Shown here: positions 7,468 to 15,629 of the stretch, one piece after another
Position numbering within the stretch: position 1 is the first letter of the stretch
How the letters are laid out: each line of letters opens with the position of its first letter
Assembly (NCBI GenBank): GCA_002491605.1
Contig: DKWG01000014.1
Location: forward strand, 9,017-55,927
Source of the DNA: Ruminococcus sp. UBA7158
GTDB lineage: Bacteria > Bacillota > Clostridia > Oscillospirales > Ruminococcaceae
Reading direction: 5' to 3'
DNA length: 46,911 bases
Made by a program: the position numbers and the translations under genes
The notes under the pieces: model-generated
The model's database searches: none
What the model was told of the DNA's origin: nothing
The model's input: the letters and a program-made list of their open reading frames with translations, nothing else

Positions 7468-9402
7468 CTATTTAACGATATGAATTACATATTCAAGAGT
7501 CTTAGACTTTCCGACGGTTCGAGGGTCTCCTGTCAGAACGTCAGGCTCTTTTTTGCCGTACTCATATGTCACCTTTATCCGCACGTCCCCTGTTTTCGTG
7601 TGTGCGGACAACGTGCAGGTCTGAGCGACCGTTCCGCTCAGCTCCGCAAGAGTCGAGCCTTCTATAAACTCCCACGACCATGTGTCATATTGAGTATCAA
7701 ACTCCTTTGGAGCTGTGATCTTTATCGATTGTCCGGCTAAAATAGTGAACTCATCATTTGGCTTATTGGCAACGGTACTGCTTTTACCCAAAGGAACTGC
7801 CATAAGCACCTCCATTTCATAAGGCGCGCAGTCAAACTGTGCGCAGGCGTGAACAACAGCGGCTACATTTTGTTCCCAATAAACAACCCTTACGTTCAAC
7901 CGCTTCATTTCGCCGTTCATCTCACGAATAGGTATTACATATCCGTTATCATGGAGCATACAAAACATAGTCTTCCACGACTGATTGGGTATTGAGCTTT
8001 GCTTTTGATAGTCTAACCTTTGCGCATAGTTGCTTTCTACTATAAAATACGGTTCAGTGAACACATCACCCGTTTCCAAAGACGCCGATATCGGGAAGTA
8101 GAATTTCAGCTGCTGAATTCCGCCGCCGTTATCAATTATAAACTGCTGCTCATTATCATCTAAATCCAAAACATACTTGGCATTAAAGCTCTTCTTTTTA
8201 CCGTCAGACATAATTATCGCTTCGCCGGGCTTGACATTGAACACGCCGTCGGTTGTTTCATAGCTTCCGTCAGGCATTTTATACAATCCGGCAGTTACAG
8301 ATTTGCCGACCAGCGATAAGCTTTCGGACGCCTTACCGTATCTTTGACCGCCGTCAAATTCTACGAGATTTGAATTATACCATATTCCGCCCTTGGTCTT
8401 GCTGCTGCCGATAGTGCCGTAGATTGCAATGTCCCCCTTATCGCCGCAAAAAGCGCCTTCTGTTTTATTGCCCCTAAGCTCATACGGCCCGTTGTAATCA
8501 AGTACAAAATCAAAAAATTTGTCCTTGCCGAAATCAGAATAGCAGGGCTTTCCGACAATCTTAAAGTCATATTCTGAGCACAGCATCTCTACATACGCCT
8601 TTACGACCTCGTATGTATTGCCGCTGCCCTCAAAGCCCATCATCGTTACATCTGAGTAGCTCTTTTCGGCAAATTTCAACTCAGACTTTGCATAATAGGC
8701 AAAATCGTGCATCAAAGCTCCCGACGGAATTTCTACGTCGCTTGAAATGCCTTCGCTGACCAAAACCTTTTCGGCTTTCGGCTTTTCCTCGGGCTTTGTC
8801 TCCTGCTTTACGTCGCTGTCATCCGCTTTGCTGTCAGTCGCTGTTTGATGGCTGTCGGATTCGGATTCAAAGGTAAAAATACTCTTTGCCTTTTCAATGT
8901 CTGTATTCAGCGTGAGCTTAGATGAATAGTCTATAATAATTATATTCGCCGCAGTATGCCACATCACGACAGCCGCCATTTTGGTATCATAAAACGCATA
9001 TGGGTCTACAGTATTTGTTTCACTGCTTCCCTCAAAGAAATATAAAATGCTTGGGTCTTCAGTTTCCTTACCAACATACTTCAATCCGCACTCGCCGACT
9101 AAATCAACGTACCCCTGTATCACATCGCCTATCGACTCACTGTCACAGCTGACGCCGTCGGGAAGCTCGACTACTATCTGTCTCTCACCTTGAGATTTAT
9201 TGAGATACGATGTGTCTATCTTCCAGTCCGAAAAATACGTCAACGGGTCGGGGAAGGTTTGCTTTTCGACGCTTGCATCGGTCAAGCTTTCGTTTTCCTG
9301 CGCCTGTGTGGGACTAAACCTGCTCACATAGCTTTTGGGTGTGCATTGGCAGAACAACGCCATACACAAAAGGGCTGCTGTCAGTCGCTTAACAATTTTC
9401 AT
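7468..9402 (-). CDS. Large secreted protein or lipoprotein with internal duplication
   Basis: I do not recognise a named family. The 644-residue product starts with a signal peptide (MKIVKRLTAALLCMALFCQC). The Cys-rich end suggests a lipoprotein, but the lipobox is not canonical. A unit near residues 70-160 (LPDG, VIQGYVDLV, GLKYVGK) reappears near 220-320 (IPSG, VVKAYVEML, DFKIVGK), separated by a Lys/Glu/Asp-rich linker. The C-terminal 90 residues look beta-rich and immunoglobulin-like (ILAGQSIKITAP to the end). GGAGGTG lies 7 nt before the ATG at 9402, which also marks the signal peptide start; the open frame to 9474 should not be used. It probably acts on the outer face of the membrane. 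Confidence 0.75.
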   Translation of the reverse strand: MKIVKRLTAALLCMALFCQCTPKSYVSRFSPTQAQENESLTDASVEKQTFPDPLTYFSDWKIDTSYLNKSQGERQIVVELPDGVSCDSESIGDVIQGYVDLVGECGLKYVGKETEDPSILYFFEGSSETNTVDPYAFYDTKMAAVVMWHTAANIIIIDYSSKLTLNTDIEKAKSIFTFESESDSHQTATDSKADDSDVKQETKPEEKPKAEKVLVSEGISSDVEIPSGALMHDFAYYAKSELKFAEKSYSDVTMMGFEGSGNTYEVVKAYVEMLCSEYDFKIVGKPCYSDFGKDKFFDFVLDYNGPYELRGNKTEGAFCGDKGDIAIYGTIGSSKTKGGIWYNSNLVEFDGGQRYGKASESLSLVGKSVTAGLYKMPDGSYETTDGVFNVKPGEAIIMSDGKKKSFNAKYVLDLDDNEQQFIIDNGGGIQQLKFYFPISASLETGDVFTEPYFIVESNYAQRLDYQKQSSIPNQSWKTMFCMLHDNGYVIPIREMNGEMKRLNVRVVYWEQNVAAVVHACAQFDCAPYEMEVLMAVPLGKSSTVANKPNDEFTILAGQSIKITAPKEFDTQYDTWSWEFIEGSTLAELSGTVAQTCTLSAHTKTGDVRIKVTYEYGKKEPDVLTGDPRTVGKSKTLEYVIHIVK

Positions 9403-9435
9403 GGTCGCACCTCCGCAAATTAATGGCATATCACA

Positions 9436-9468
9436 AAAAGAGCCGCTACAAAAAGCAGCGGCTCTTTT
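9436..9468 (-). terminator. Rho-independent terminator after the zinc-ribbon gene
   Basis: A perfect 12-bp stem, AAAAGAGCCGCT at 9436-9447 against 9457-9468, with a 9-nt loop and T-rich sequence following on the minus strand. It separates the zinc-ribbon gene from the secreted protein gene. The T-runs on both sides allow bidirectional action. Confidence 0.85.
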
Positions 9469-9555
9469 CGTCACATAAACTCAAAGTAAAACACTATAAA
9501 TCGGTCTGACTGCTTTTAAGCATACAGACCCTATTAAAATGTCTGTCCTAAAAAA

Positions 9556-9822
9556 TTATGCTTCTCTCTGCTTAGCGAAGCACTCGCTGCAGTATACAGG
9601 GCGATCGTCATGGGGCTTGAAAGGAACCTTAGCTTCCTTGCCGCAAGCAGCACAAGTAGCAGTGTAGAACTGCTTGCCCTCGTCCTTCTTCTTTCTTCTG
9701 CATTCCTTGCACATCTTAGGCTCGTTCTCAAAGCCCTTCTCTGCATAGAATTCCTGCTCGCCTGCTGTGAAAACGAATTCATTTCCGCAATTACGGCAAA
9801 CTAATGTTTTGTCTTCGTACAT
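9556..9822 (-). CDS. Small protein with two zinc-ribbon CxxC pairs
   Basis: An 88-residue protein with four CxxC knuckles: CRNC and CKEC form one predicted zinc site, CAAC and CSEC a second. The N-terminal part (LVCRNCGNEFVFTAGEQEFYAEKGF) is typical of the zinc-ribbon family common in Clostridia and Chloroflexi, and the C-terminal part (CxxCGKEAKVPFKP) is the usual partner. The function is not known; nucleic-acid or protein binding is likely from the fold. GAGGG lies about 8 nt before the ATG. It has its own terminator downstream, so it is probably expressed alone. Confidence 0.85.
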   Translation of the reverse strand: MYEDKTLVCRNCGNEFVFTAGEQEFYAEKGFENEPKMCKECRRKKKDEGKQFYTATCAACGKEAKVPFKPHDDRPVYCSECFAKQREA

Positions 9823-9923
9823 ATTTTTCCCTCGCTTAAAGTATTTTTGCCAAGCGGAATAATTGTGCAGCTTTGATTATTAATAAACAACACTTGCATT
9901 TTTACCTACATGGCTACATATAT

Positions 9924-9942
9924 AAAAACCCTCTGGGCTTTT
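9924..9942 (-). terminator. Weak terminator after the sigma factor gene
   Basis: On the minus strand, immediately after the sigma factor stop codon, GCCC-AGA-GGG is followed by TTTTTATA. The stem is short but the T-tract and position fit termination. Confidence 0.5.
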
Positions 9943-9946
9943 ATCG

Positions 9947-10495
9947 TTATTTGCGGCGCAGCTTGCGCCTGACGCGCAAAAGAGCATTGTCGACGGCTTT
10001 TGTATCAAGCCCAAGCTCCTGCGCTATGCCCGAATAAGTATACCCCTGCATATAAAGCTCGAAAACGCTTTTTTCGGTTTTGCTCAAATTATTTGCAATT
10101 CCTGAAACGACTTCATCGATTTCCTCGCGGTTTAAAACTATACTTTCGGGCGATTGATTTTCGGGAAGTTTAACATCAGCAATATTCTCTTCACAGCTTA
10201 TAATGCGATTCGTCTTTTTCAGAGCCGTAAGCATTCGGTTATTTATGCACACATAGGCATATGTCGAAAAGCTTGCGCCCTTTTGAGAATCATAGCTCTT
10301 AACTGCCTTCATAAGACCGATTATCCCTTCGGACATCAGGTCGTCGCAGTCTGAGCTGTTGGTTAAATAAACATGAGCCAATCTACGAACGGTGCCCAAA
10401 TACCTTGAAACAATCTCCGAATATGCCGCTTCATCGGAAGCTGCAAGCAATAAAAGCTCATTGTCAGACAGTGATTTGAATTGCTCCTGCGGCAT
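9947..10495 (-). CDS. SigH-like sigma-70 family RNA polymerase sigma factor
   Basis: A 182-residue sigma factor with region 2 (DCDDLMSEGIIGLMKAVKSYD, then FSTYAYVCINNRM) and region 4 (LSKTEKSVFELYMQGYTYSGIAQELG as helix-turn-helix) but no region 1 or 3 of note. The architecture and the DLMSEG-GL-KAV signature match SigH (Spo0H), the factor for the transition state and early sporulation or competence in Firmicutes. The best start is the ATG at 10495, 11 nt after AAAGGA; the frame is open to a GTG at 10519. A strong sigma-A promoter lies upstream. It sits directly downstream of ftsZ but is separated from it by hairpins and its own promoter. Confidence 0.85.
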   Translation of the reverse strand: MPQEQFKSLSDNELLLLAASDEAAYSEIVSRYLGTVRRLAHVYLTNSSDCDDLMSEGIIGLMKAVKSYDSQKGASFSTYAYVCINNRMLTALKKTNRIISCEENIADVKLPENQSPESIVLNREEIDEVVSGIANNLSKTEKSVFELYMQGYTYSGIAQELGLDTKAVDNALLRVRRKLRRK

Positions 10496-10577
10496 AATGC
10501 GATCATTCCTTTCGCACACGGCTCAAATATGATAATTTCATATTCAAGCGCTTCGCTTCATGCTCAGTTTCAATCAT

Positions 10578-10606
10578 ATATTAGCATTATTAAACGTAGT
10601 TGTCAA
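10578..10606 (-). promoter_or_regulatory. Sigma-A promoter of the sigH-like gene
   Basis: On the minus strand TTGACA (10601-10606), a 17-nt spacer and TAATAT (10578-10583). The predicted start is about 75 nt before the coding start. Confidence 0.75.
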
Positions 10607-10777
10607 GGCAAATATGATTTAATTGAAACATTTCGTCACAAATGACATAAAAATAAGCGTTTTTATACGTTTTGAATAACTGCGTATGATAAAATCAGCG
10701 TTCTTGTAAGTTAAGAATGTGCGTTCTTGCGGGTAATATACATGGTATATTGGGTTCGATATCTCCGCTAAATTTCA

Positions 10778-10806
10778 GCGGCACGACATATAATATGCCG
10801 TGCCGC
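10778..10806 (-). terminator. Stem-loop after ftsZ
   Basis: GCGGCACG at 10778-10785 pairs perfectly with CGTGCCGC at 10799-10806, 20 nt after the ftsZ stop. An alternative overlapping hairpin uses CCGCT at 10765-10769 with 10777-10781. The following T-content is weak, so termination is likely from position but not proven. Confidence 0.5.
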
Positions 10807-10825
10807 ATTGAAAACACTGTTTTTA

Positions 10826-11884
10826 TTATTTGAAAATGTCTCTCCAGATAGCATCATAGAAGTTGCTGCTGTCTGAATTGTCCTGAGGCTTTTCCTCTTC
10901 TTCGGGCTCTTCCTCAGCAGGAGCTGAGCCGTATGCATCGAAATCGGATGCGATAACGATAATGTCGATAGTATCCGAGAGGTCTTCCTTGAAATCTGCA
11001 CCGAAGATGAGGTTAACATCCTCAGCAGCAGCCTTGGTGATGGTATCGGTAAGCTCGGCAATGTCTCCGGCAACGATATCTTCAGACATAGTGATATTGA
11101 TAAGAAGTCTCTTAGCGCCCTTGATAGAGGTTTCAAGCAACGGGCTGGAAACAACCTGCTGAACGGCGTCTGCGACCTTATCCTTGCCCTCGCCGTGACC
11201 TATAGCCATGTGTGCAAATCCGGCGTCGCTCATAATGGTCTTAACGTCGGCAAAGTCAACGTTAATCTCACCGTGACGAAGAATAAGCTCGGTTACGCTT
11301 AAGACTGCTGTCTTCAATATATCATCAGCCAAAGCAAACGACTGACGCATGGTTAAATTCTCTCTGCCTGTTAAGAGCTTTTGGTTGGGGATGACGACCA
11401 AAGAATCGACATTTCTTATTAACGACTCTATTCCTCTTTCAGCCTGTGAAAGCTTTCTTCCGCCCTCAAATGTAAACGGCTTTGTAACAACAGCGACAGT
11501 TAATATTCCCATATCCCTTGCTATTTCGGCAACAACGGGAGCTGCACCTGTTCCTGTTCCGCCGCCCATACCTGCGGTTATGAAAATCATATCTGCGCCC
11601 TTTAAAGCGTCTTGAATCTCATCCTTTGACTCTTGAGCTGCGCCCTCGCCGATTTCGGGCTTTCCGCCTGCGCCCAAGCCATGTGTAAGCTTTTGACCGA
11701 TCTGAATTTTTGTAGTTGCCTTGGAGTTCTTTAGGGCCTGCGCATCTGTATTTACAGCTATGTATTCAACGTTCTGAATTCCGGTTGCAACAATGCAGTT
11801 TAAAGCGTTTCCTCCGCCTCCGCCAACTCCGACTACCTTAATCTTGGCGAGATCTATGCCTTCATTTTCCATTATAAAGCCCAT
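10826..11884 (-). CDS. ftsZ: Cell division protein FtsZ
   Basis: Tubulin-like GTPase that forms the cytokinetic ring. The GTP-binding signature GGGTGTG lies at residues 107-113 and the N-terminal GVGGGGGNALN loop at 18-28; TDAQAL and the T7 region (NVDFADVKTIMSDAGFAHMAIG) are present. The C-terminus is an acidic linker followed by NFYDAIWRDIFK, which must serve as the tail peptide that binds partners; it differs from the usual DIPxFLR form. The 352-residue length is normal. GGAGG about 8 nt before the ATG at 11884 supports that start. It is the last gene of the cluster and has its own promoter. There is no ftsA next to it. Confidence 0.96.
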   Translation of the reverse strand: MGFIMENEGIDLAKIKVVGVGGGGGNALNCIVATGIQNVEYIAVNTDAQALKNSKATTKIQIGQKLTHGLGAGGKPEIGEGAAQESKDEIQDALKGADMIFITAGMGGGTGTGAAPVVAEIARDMGILTVAVVTKPFTFEGGRKLSQAERGIESLIRNVDSLVVIPNQKLLTGRENLTMRQSFALADDILKTAVLSVTELILRHGEINVDFADVKTIMSDAGFAHMAIGHGEGKDKVADAVQQVVSSPLLETSIKGAKRLLINITMSEDIVAGDIAELTDTITKAAAEDVNLIFGADFKEDLSDTIDIIVIASDFDAYGSAPAEEEPEEEEKPQDNSDSSNFYDAIWRDIFK

Positions 11885-11939
11885 TTTTTAATTCCTCCAA
11901 TATCTATTCTCAAAATGCTTATAGGCATCTAAATACAGT

Positions 11940-11971
11940 ATTATAGTACCATAAAACTTCACGCTTGGCAA
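11940..11971 (-). promoter_or_regulatory. Probable sigma-A promoter of ftsZ
   Basis: On the minus strand TTGCCA (11966-11971), 17 nt, then TACTAT (11943-11948), with TATAAT overlapping at 11940-11945 (20-nt spacing). Start would be about 50 nt before the ftsZ ATG. Confidence 0.6.
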
Positions 11972-12130
11972 TAGTTTTGCGAGATAATTTATATATAATT
12001 TATGCCAAATTCGATCCGAACAAATCAAAAGCAAAAAACTGCTCGGTTTTTCTGTTTATAAGTCGTCCGCTGCGGCGGTGTATTACATATTCCTCTGTTT
12101 TCGGCTGTAATATCAGCCATGATTATTCCT

Positions 12131-12991
12131 TTACGGCAAGTTGGATTCAGGCGCATTCTTTTCCTGCTCGTAACGCTCTTTTTCCTGCTCAAGCTCTTCA
12201 AGCCCCTCTTCCGTGACAAAGGACGCTCCGGCTGCTGCGCTGTGATATATTATCCTGCCCGTAGCGTCAGGCTCTAATCTGTCCTCAATTATTGCGGTTA
12301 TATATCTTAGCTTATACTTATAGTCCAGCGAGCTTCCGAATTCAATATCGATTCTTCCGTCGTAACCCATAACTATATCCGTTCTGTCGGTTATATCGAT
12401 ATATTTTATTTTTCCGGGGCATATTTCGTCTATCGAGCTTATCAAGTCCATCAAAATTGTCTTTTTATTCGCATCGGACGATTTAAAGTCCGCTCCGAGT
12501 GAAACCTCCTGCAAATCCATTCCGATTACAGTTAAAAGCTCTTCTCTCGGCGACTGCTGTTCTGTCTCAAGATACCTTCCGTTTCGGCTTATAACGGCAT
12601 ACCTTGTTCCTTCGTATTCACAGCAGGCATACGGTATTGCTTCCTCCACCTCGACAATCAGTGTATCCGGCAGCTTGCGCCTGATATTGATATTTTCAAC
12701 GTAAATAAGCGCCTTTTTAATTTTCTCCTCGGTTTTATCAATATTTAAGCTGAACATATTCTTTCCGGTTGAAAGATCTCCGGTGGAAAGGATTTGCTCT
12801 ATTGTGTACCTCGATACTCCGCTTACCTTGTACTCGTTTATTCTGAAAAGTACCGTTCTTGACAGTATAAAAAGAATAAGTGCGGAAATCATGAATATCA
12901 TTATATAGTAAAGAGAAAGATTTCTCTTTCTTTTCGGTCTTCTTCTGACCCCGTTGCTTTTAACGGGGCCGGACTTAACAACATCCTTCAT
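12131..12991 (-). CDS. divIB: Cell division protein DivIB/FtsQ
   Basis: Bitopic septal protein that works with FtsL and DivIC and regulates the FtsW/PBP synthase. It has a very basic cytoplasmic N-terminus (RRRPKRKRN), one transmembrane helix (about 27-45), then an FtsQ-type POTRA domain with the conserved GVSRYTIEQIL, GKNMFSLN and RRKLPDTLIVEVEEAIP, and a beta domain. The C-terminal 25 residues are Glu-rich. The frame opens with GTG at 13015, and ATGs follow at 13003 and 12991; AAAGGA stands 12 nt before the last one, which I chose. It follows murA in the cluster with a 91-nt gap. Confidence 0.88.
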   Translation of the reverse strand: MKDVVKSGPVKSNGVRRRPKRKRNLSLYYIMIFMISALILFILSRTVLFRINEYKVSGVSRYTIEQILSTGDLSTGKNMFSLNIDKTEEKIKKALIYVENINIRRKLPDTLIVEVEEAIPYACCEYEGTRYAVISRNGRYLETEQQSPREELLTVIGMDLQEVSLGADFKSSDANKKTILMDLISSIDEICPGKIKYIDITDRTDIVMGYDGRIDIEFGSSLDYKYKLRYITAIIEDRLEPDATGRIIYHSAAAGASFVTEEGLEELEQEKERYEQEKNAPESNLP

Positions 12992-13106
12992 TCTTGCAAT
13001 CATTCCTTTCCACACTGCGTCAAGATTTTCAATACAGCTGCCATATAGCTCTTGACGCCGTATACTTCCTTTGAGATAAAGATCTGCCGTCTGCTGTGAT
13101 TATCGG

Positions 13107-14366
13107 CTAAACCCTTTTTATATCCGCTCCCACTGATTTAAGAGCTGTTTCTATTGACTCATAGCCCCTGTCAATAAAGTGAATATTTGAAACTGACGTC
13201 GTCCCCTCTGCGCCGAGTGCCGCTATAACCAAAGCAGCTCCTGCTCTTAAGTCTGCGGCTCTGACCTGAGCACCGGACAAGCTTTTAACTCCTTCTATAA
13301 CCGCCACTCTGCCCTCAGCCTTTATGTCAGCCCCCATGCGCATAAGCTCGTCGACAGCCATAAATCGGTTTTCAAAAATATTTTCGACTATCATGCTTGT
13401 GCCGCTCGCACGGCACAGCGCAGCCATAACTATCGGCTGACAGTCGGTCGGGAAGCCGGGATACGGCATTGTGCGAACCGTTCTGACGGCCTTAAGCGGC
13501 TTTTTTGCGTTGATAAAAATCTTATCCGTATACGGATAAACACCGCAGCCCATCTCAGAAAATACCGACATACACGAATACATATCCGCAGGATTGACTC
13601 CCGAAAGTATCAGCTCGCCGCCCGTTGCAGCGGCAGCACCCATATATGTTGCGGCGACAATTCTGTCAGGCATTACGCTGTACTCACAGCCATGCAGCTC
13701 GCTTACGCCGTTTATTACAATTGTAGACGACCCTGCGCCCTGAACGCACGCTCCGCAGCTGTTCAAAAAGCCTGCAAGGTCTGATATCTCCGGTTCTCTT
13801 GCGGCGTTGTATATTACCGTCTCGCCGACGCCGAGCGACGAATAAAGCATAATATTTTCGGTTGCACCCACCGACGGCAACGAAAGGGTTATATCGCACC
13901 TCGAGGGTCTTTGACCTGCCGTGCAGTCTAAAACTCCATGGTCCTCGACAATTTTAACGCCCAGCTTTTTAAGCGCCGAAAGGTGCAGATCAATAGGTCT
14001 GGGGCCAAGCTCGCAGCCTCCCGGGAAGGAAAGACGACATCTGCCTGTTCTGCCTAAAATCGCTCCCAAAAATACAATGGACGAACGCATTTCACGCATT
14101 AGGCAGTCGCTGACGGTGCATCCGTCGGCATTTGACGAGTCGACAATCACAGACCCGCCCTCTCGCTTGCATTTGCAGCCCAACGAGCCGAGTATTCTTG
14201 TTGCGGCATAGGAATCCGAAAGTGCCGGACAATTATGTATAACGCTTGTGCCGTCGCACAGGAATGCCGCTGCAAGAACCGGCAGCGAGCTGTTTTTTGC
14301 ACCGTGGACTTGTATTTCCCCTTCTATTCTTTTGCCGCCCTCAATAATAAGTCTTGCTTCAAGCAT
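13107..14366 (-). CDS. murA: UDP-N-acetylglucosamine 1-carboxyvinyltransferase
   Basis: First committed step of peptidoglycan precursor synthesis: transfers enolpyruvate from PEP to UDP-GlcNAc. The 419-residue protein has the substrate-binding Lys-Asn (HGAKNSSLPVLAAA), the catalytic Cys of the fosfomycin-sensitive loop (SFPGGCELGPRPIDLH), and the late FPTDCQP segment. The conserved Cys predicts normal fosfomycin reactivity. AAAGGAG lies 8 nt before the ATG. It is located between murG and divIB in the cluster, as in many Clostridia. Confidence 0.95.
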   Translation of the reverse strand: MLEARLIIEGGKRIEGEIQVHGAKNSSLPVLAAAFLCDGTSVIHNCPALSDSYAATRILGSLGCKCKREGGSVIVDSSNADGCTVSDCLMREMRSSIVFLGAILGRTGRCRLSFPGGCELGPRPIDLHLSALKKLGVKIVEDHGVLDCTAGQRPSRCDITLSLPSVGATENIMLYSSLGVGETVIYNAAREPEISDLAGFLNSCGACVQGAGSSTIVINGVSELHGCEYSVMPDRIVAATYMGAAAATGGELILSGVNPADMYSCMSVFSEMGCGVYPYTDKIFINAKKPLKAVRTVRTMPYPGFPTDCQPIVMAALCRASGTSMIVENIFENRFMAVDELMRMGADIKAEGRVAVIEGVKSLSGAQVRAADLRAGAALVIAALGAEGTTSVSNIHFIDRGYESIETALKSVGADIKRV

Positions 14367-14472
14367 CTAAGATTCTCCTTTATAACATATTAGCCTTCAA
14401 CACCTATAAGCATAATATGTCAAGGATAAAGCTTATGACACTTGAATATCGGTCAACAATTGATAATACAGC

Positions 14473-15615
14473 TTATTTATTTTTCTTTTCAAGAACATCC
14501 AGTATAACGCTTGCTATTCGCTTTGGAGTGTCCTTGATATAGAGGTCGGCTGAGTTCATTGAAAGAGTATTAAGTCTTTCGGGATTTTTCAGCAATCCGT
14601 CGACTGTATTTATAAGAAGCTCAGACGTCAAATCCTTTTGCTCAATAAGAACAGCCGCGCCTGCGTTTTGAAGCACCATGCCGTTGTGATACTGATGGTT
14701 TTCAGCCACTATCGGAGACGGAACCAGTATGCTTGCACAGCCCACTGCTTCAATTTCCGTGAGCGCTCCTGCTCCGCAGCGGCTGATAATCAAATCCGCC
14801 GCTTCCATACATACCGGCATATTGTCTATGTACTCTTTTACGATGTAATTCAGATGCTCCTGAAGGTTCACACCGTTTTTGTTAAGCGACTCAACAAAGC
14901 TTCCTCTGCCGTTTTTACCGTAGGAATGTATATGATTTACCTTTATATTCTCCTTGCAGTACCAAGCGATGAGATCGGAAACAGTTTCGTTTATTCTTCC
15001 TGCACCCAAGCTTCCGCCCGTAGAGAGAATACATATGCTGTCGTCCAAGCCCAATTGGCGCTTTGCCTCGTCCTTAGAAAGTCTGTCCTTGACAAATGCC
15101 GAGCGAACCGGCAGACCGGTTACAATGCACTTGTCCTTTTCCTTTATATACTCTTTAGCCTTTTCAACCGTGAGCATAACTGCGTCTACACTTTTGGCAA
15201 GAACCTTAGTTGTGACTCCCGGGAAGGCGTTTTGCTCGTGGATGATGGTTTTTATGCCCATTTTCGCCGCAGTGTGAACGATAGGCTCGCATACATATCC
15301 GCCCGTTCCTATTACCAAATCCGGTTTAAATTCATTGATTATCTTTTTTGCACGGCTTTTTGACTTGATAAAGTATTCGGCGGCAACTATATTTCTCTTG
15401 ATGTTTTCAAGCGTGAGCTTTCTTTGGAAGCCGGCGACGTTCATCGGAGCAAACTTCATGCCGATTTTGTCAATCAGGCTGTGTTCTATACCACCGGGAG
15501 TGCCGACGTATAAAAACTGCGTATCGGGATAAATGTCTTTGATTATTTCCGAAATTGCGATGGCAGGATTGACATGGCCCGCAGTTCCGCCGCCTGAAAG
15601 TATTACCTTTAGCAT
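14473..15615 (-). CDS. murG: UDP-GlcNAc:lipid I N-acetylglucosaminyltransferase
   Basis: GT28 family enzyme that adds GlcNAc to lipid I at the inner membrane face to give lipid II. The 380-residue protein shows the G-loop SGGGTAGHVNPAIA at the N-terminus, GTGGYVCEP, HEQNAFPG, STGGSLGA, and the UDP-binding SRCGAGALTEIEA. AAAGGAG stands 9 nt before the ATG. It starts 14 nt after the ftsW stop and is translationally close to it. The substrate comes from MraY, encoded three genes away. Confidence 0.95.
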   Translation of the reverse strand: MLKVILSGGGTAGHVNPAIAISEIIKDIYPDTQFLYVGTPGGIEHSLIDKIGMKFAPMNVAGFQRKLTLENIKRNIVAAEYFIKSKSRAKKIINEFKPDLVIGTGGYVCEPIVHTAAKMGIKTIIHEQNAFPGVTTKVLAKSVDAVMLTVEKAKEYIKEKDKCIVTGLPVRSAFVKDRLSKDEAKRQLGLDDSICILSTGGSLGAGRINETVSDLIAWYCKENIKVNHIHSYGKNGRGSFVESLNKNGVNLQEHLNYIVKEYIDNMPVCMEAADLIISRCGAGALTEIEAVGCASILVPSPIVAENHQYHNGMVLQNAGAAVLIEQKDLTSELLINTVDGLLKNPERLNTLSMNSADLYIKDTPKRIASVILDVLEKKNK

Positions 15616-15629
15616 ATATAATCACTCCT

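Larger units (their letters stand above)
10520..10825. other. 306-bp intergenic region between ftsZ and the sigma factor gene
   Basis: Holds the minus-strand promoter of the sigma factor gene at its left part and the stem-loops after ftsZ at its right end. The middle (10620-10760) is AT-rich and I see no ORF or RNA gene in it. Confidence 0.6.

Noticed and set aside
9534..9782. Minus-strand ORF of 82 residues overlapping the zinc-ribbon gene
   Set aside because: It overlaps the CxxC-containing frame, has Arg/Ser-rich shadow composition and no ribosome site.
14638..15363. Long plus-strand ORF opposite murG (241 residues)
   Set aside because: It lies entirely antisense to murG, has no family resemblance and no ribosome site; a shadow ORF.
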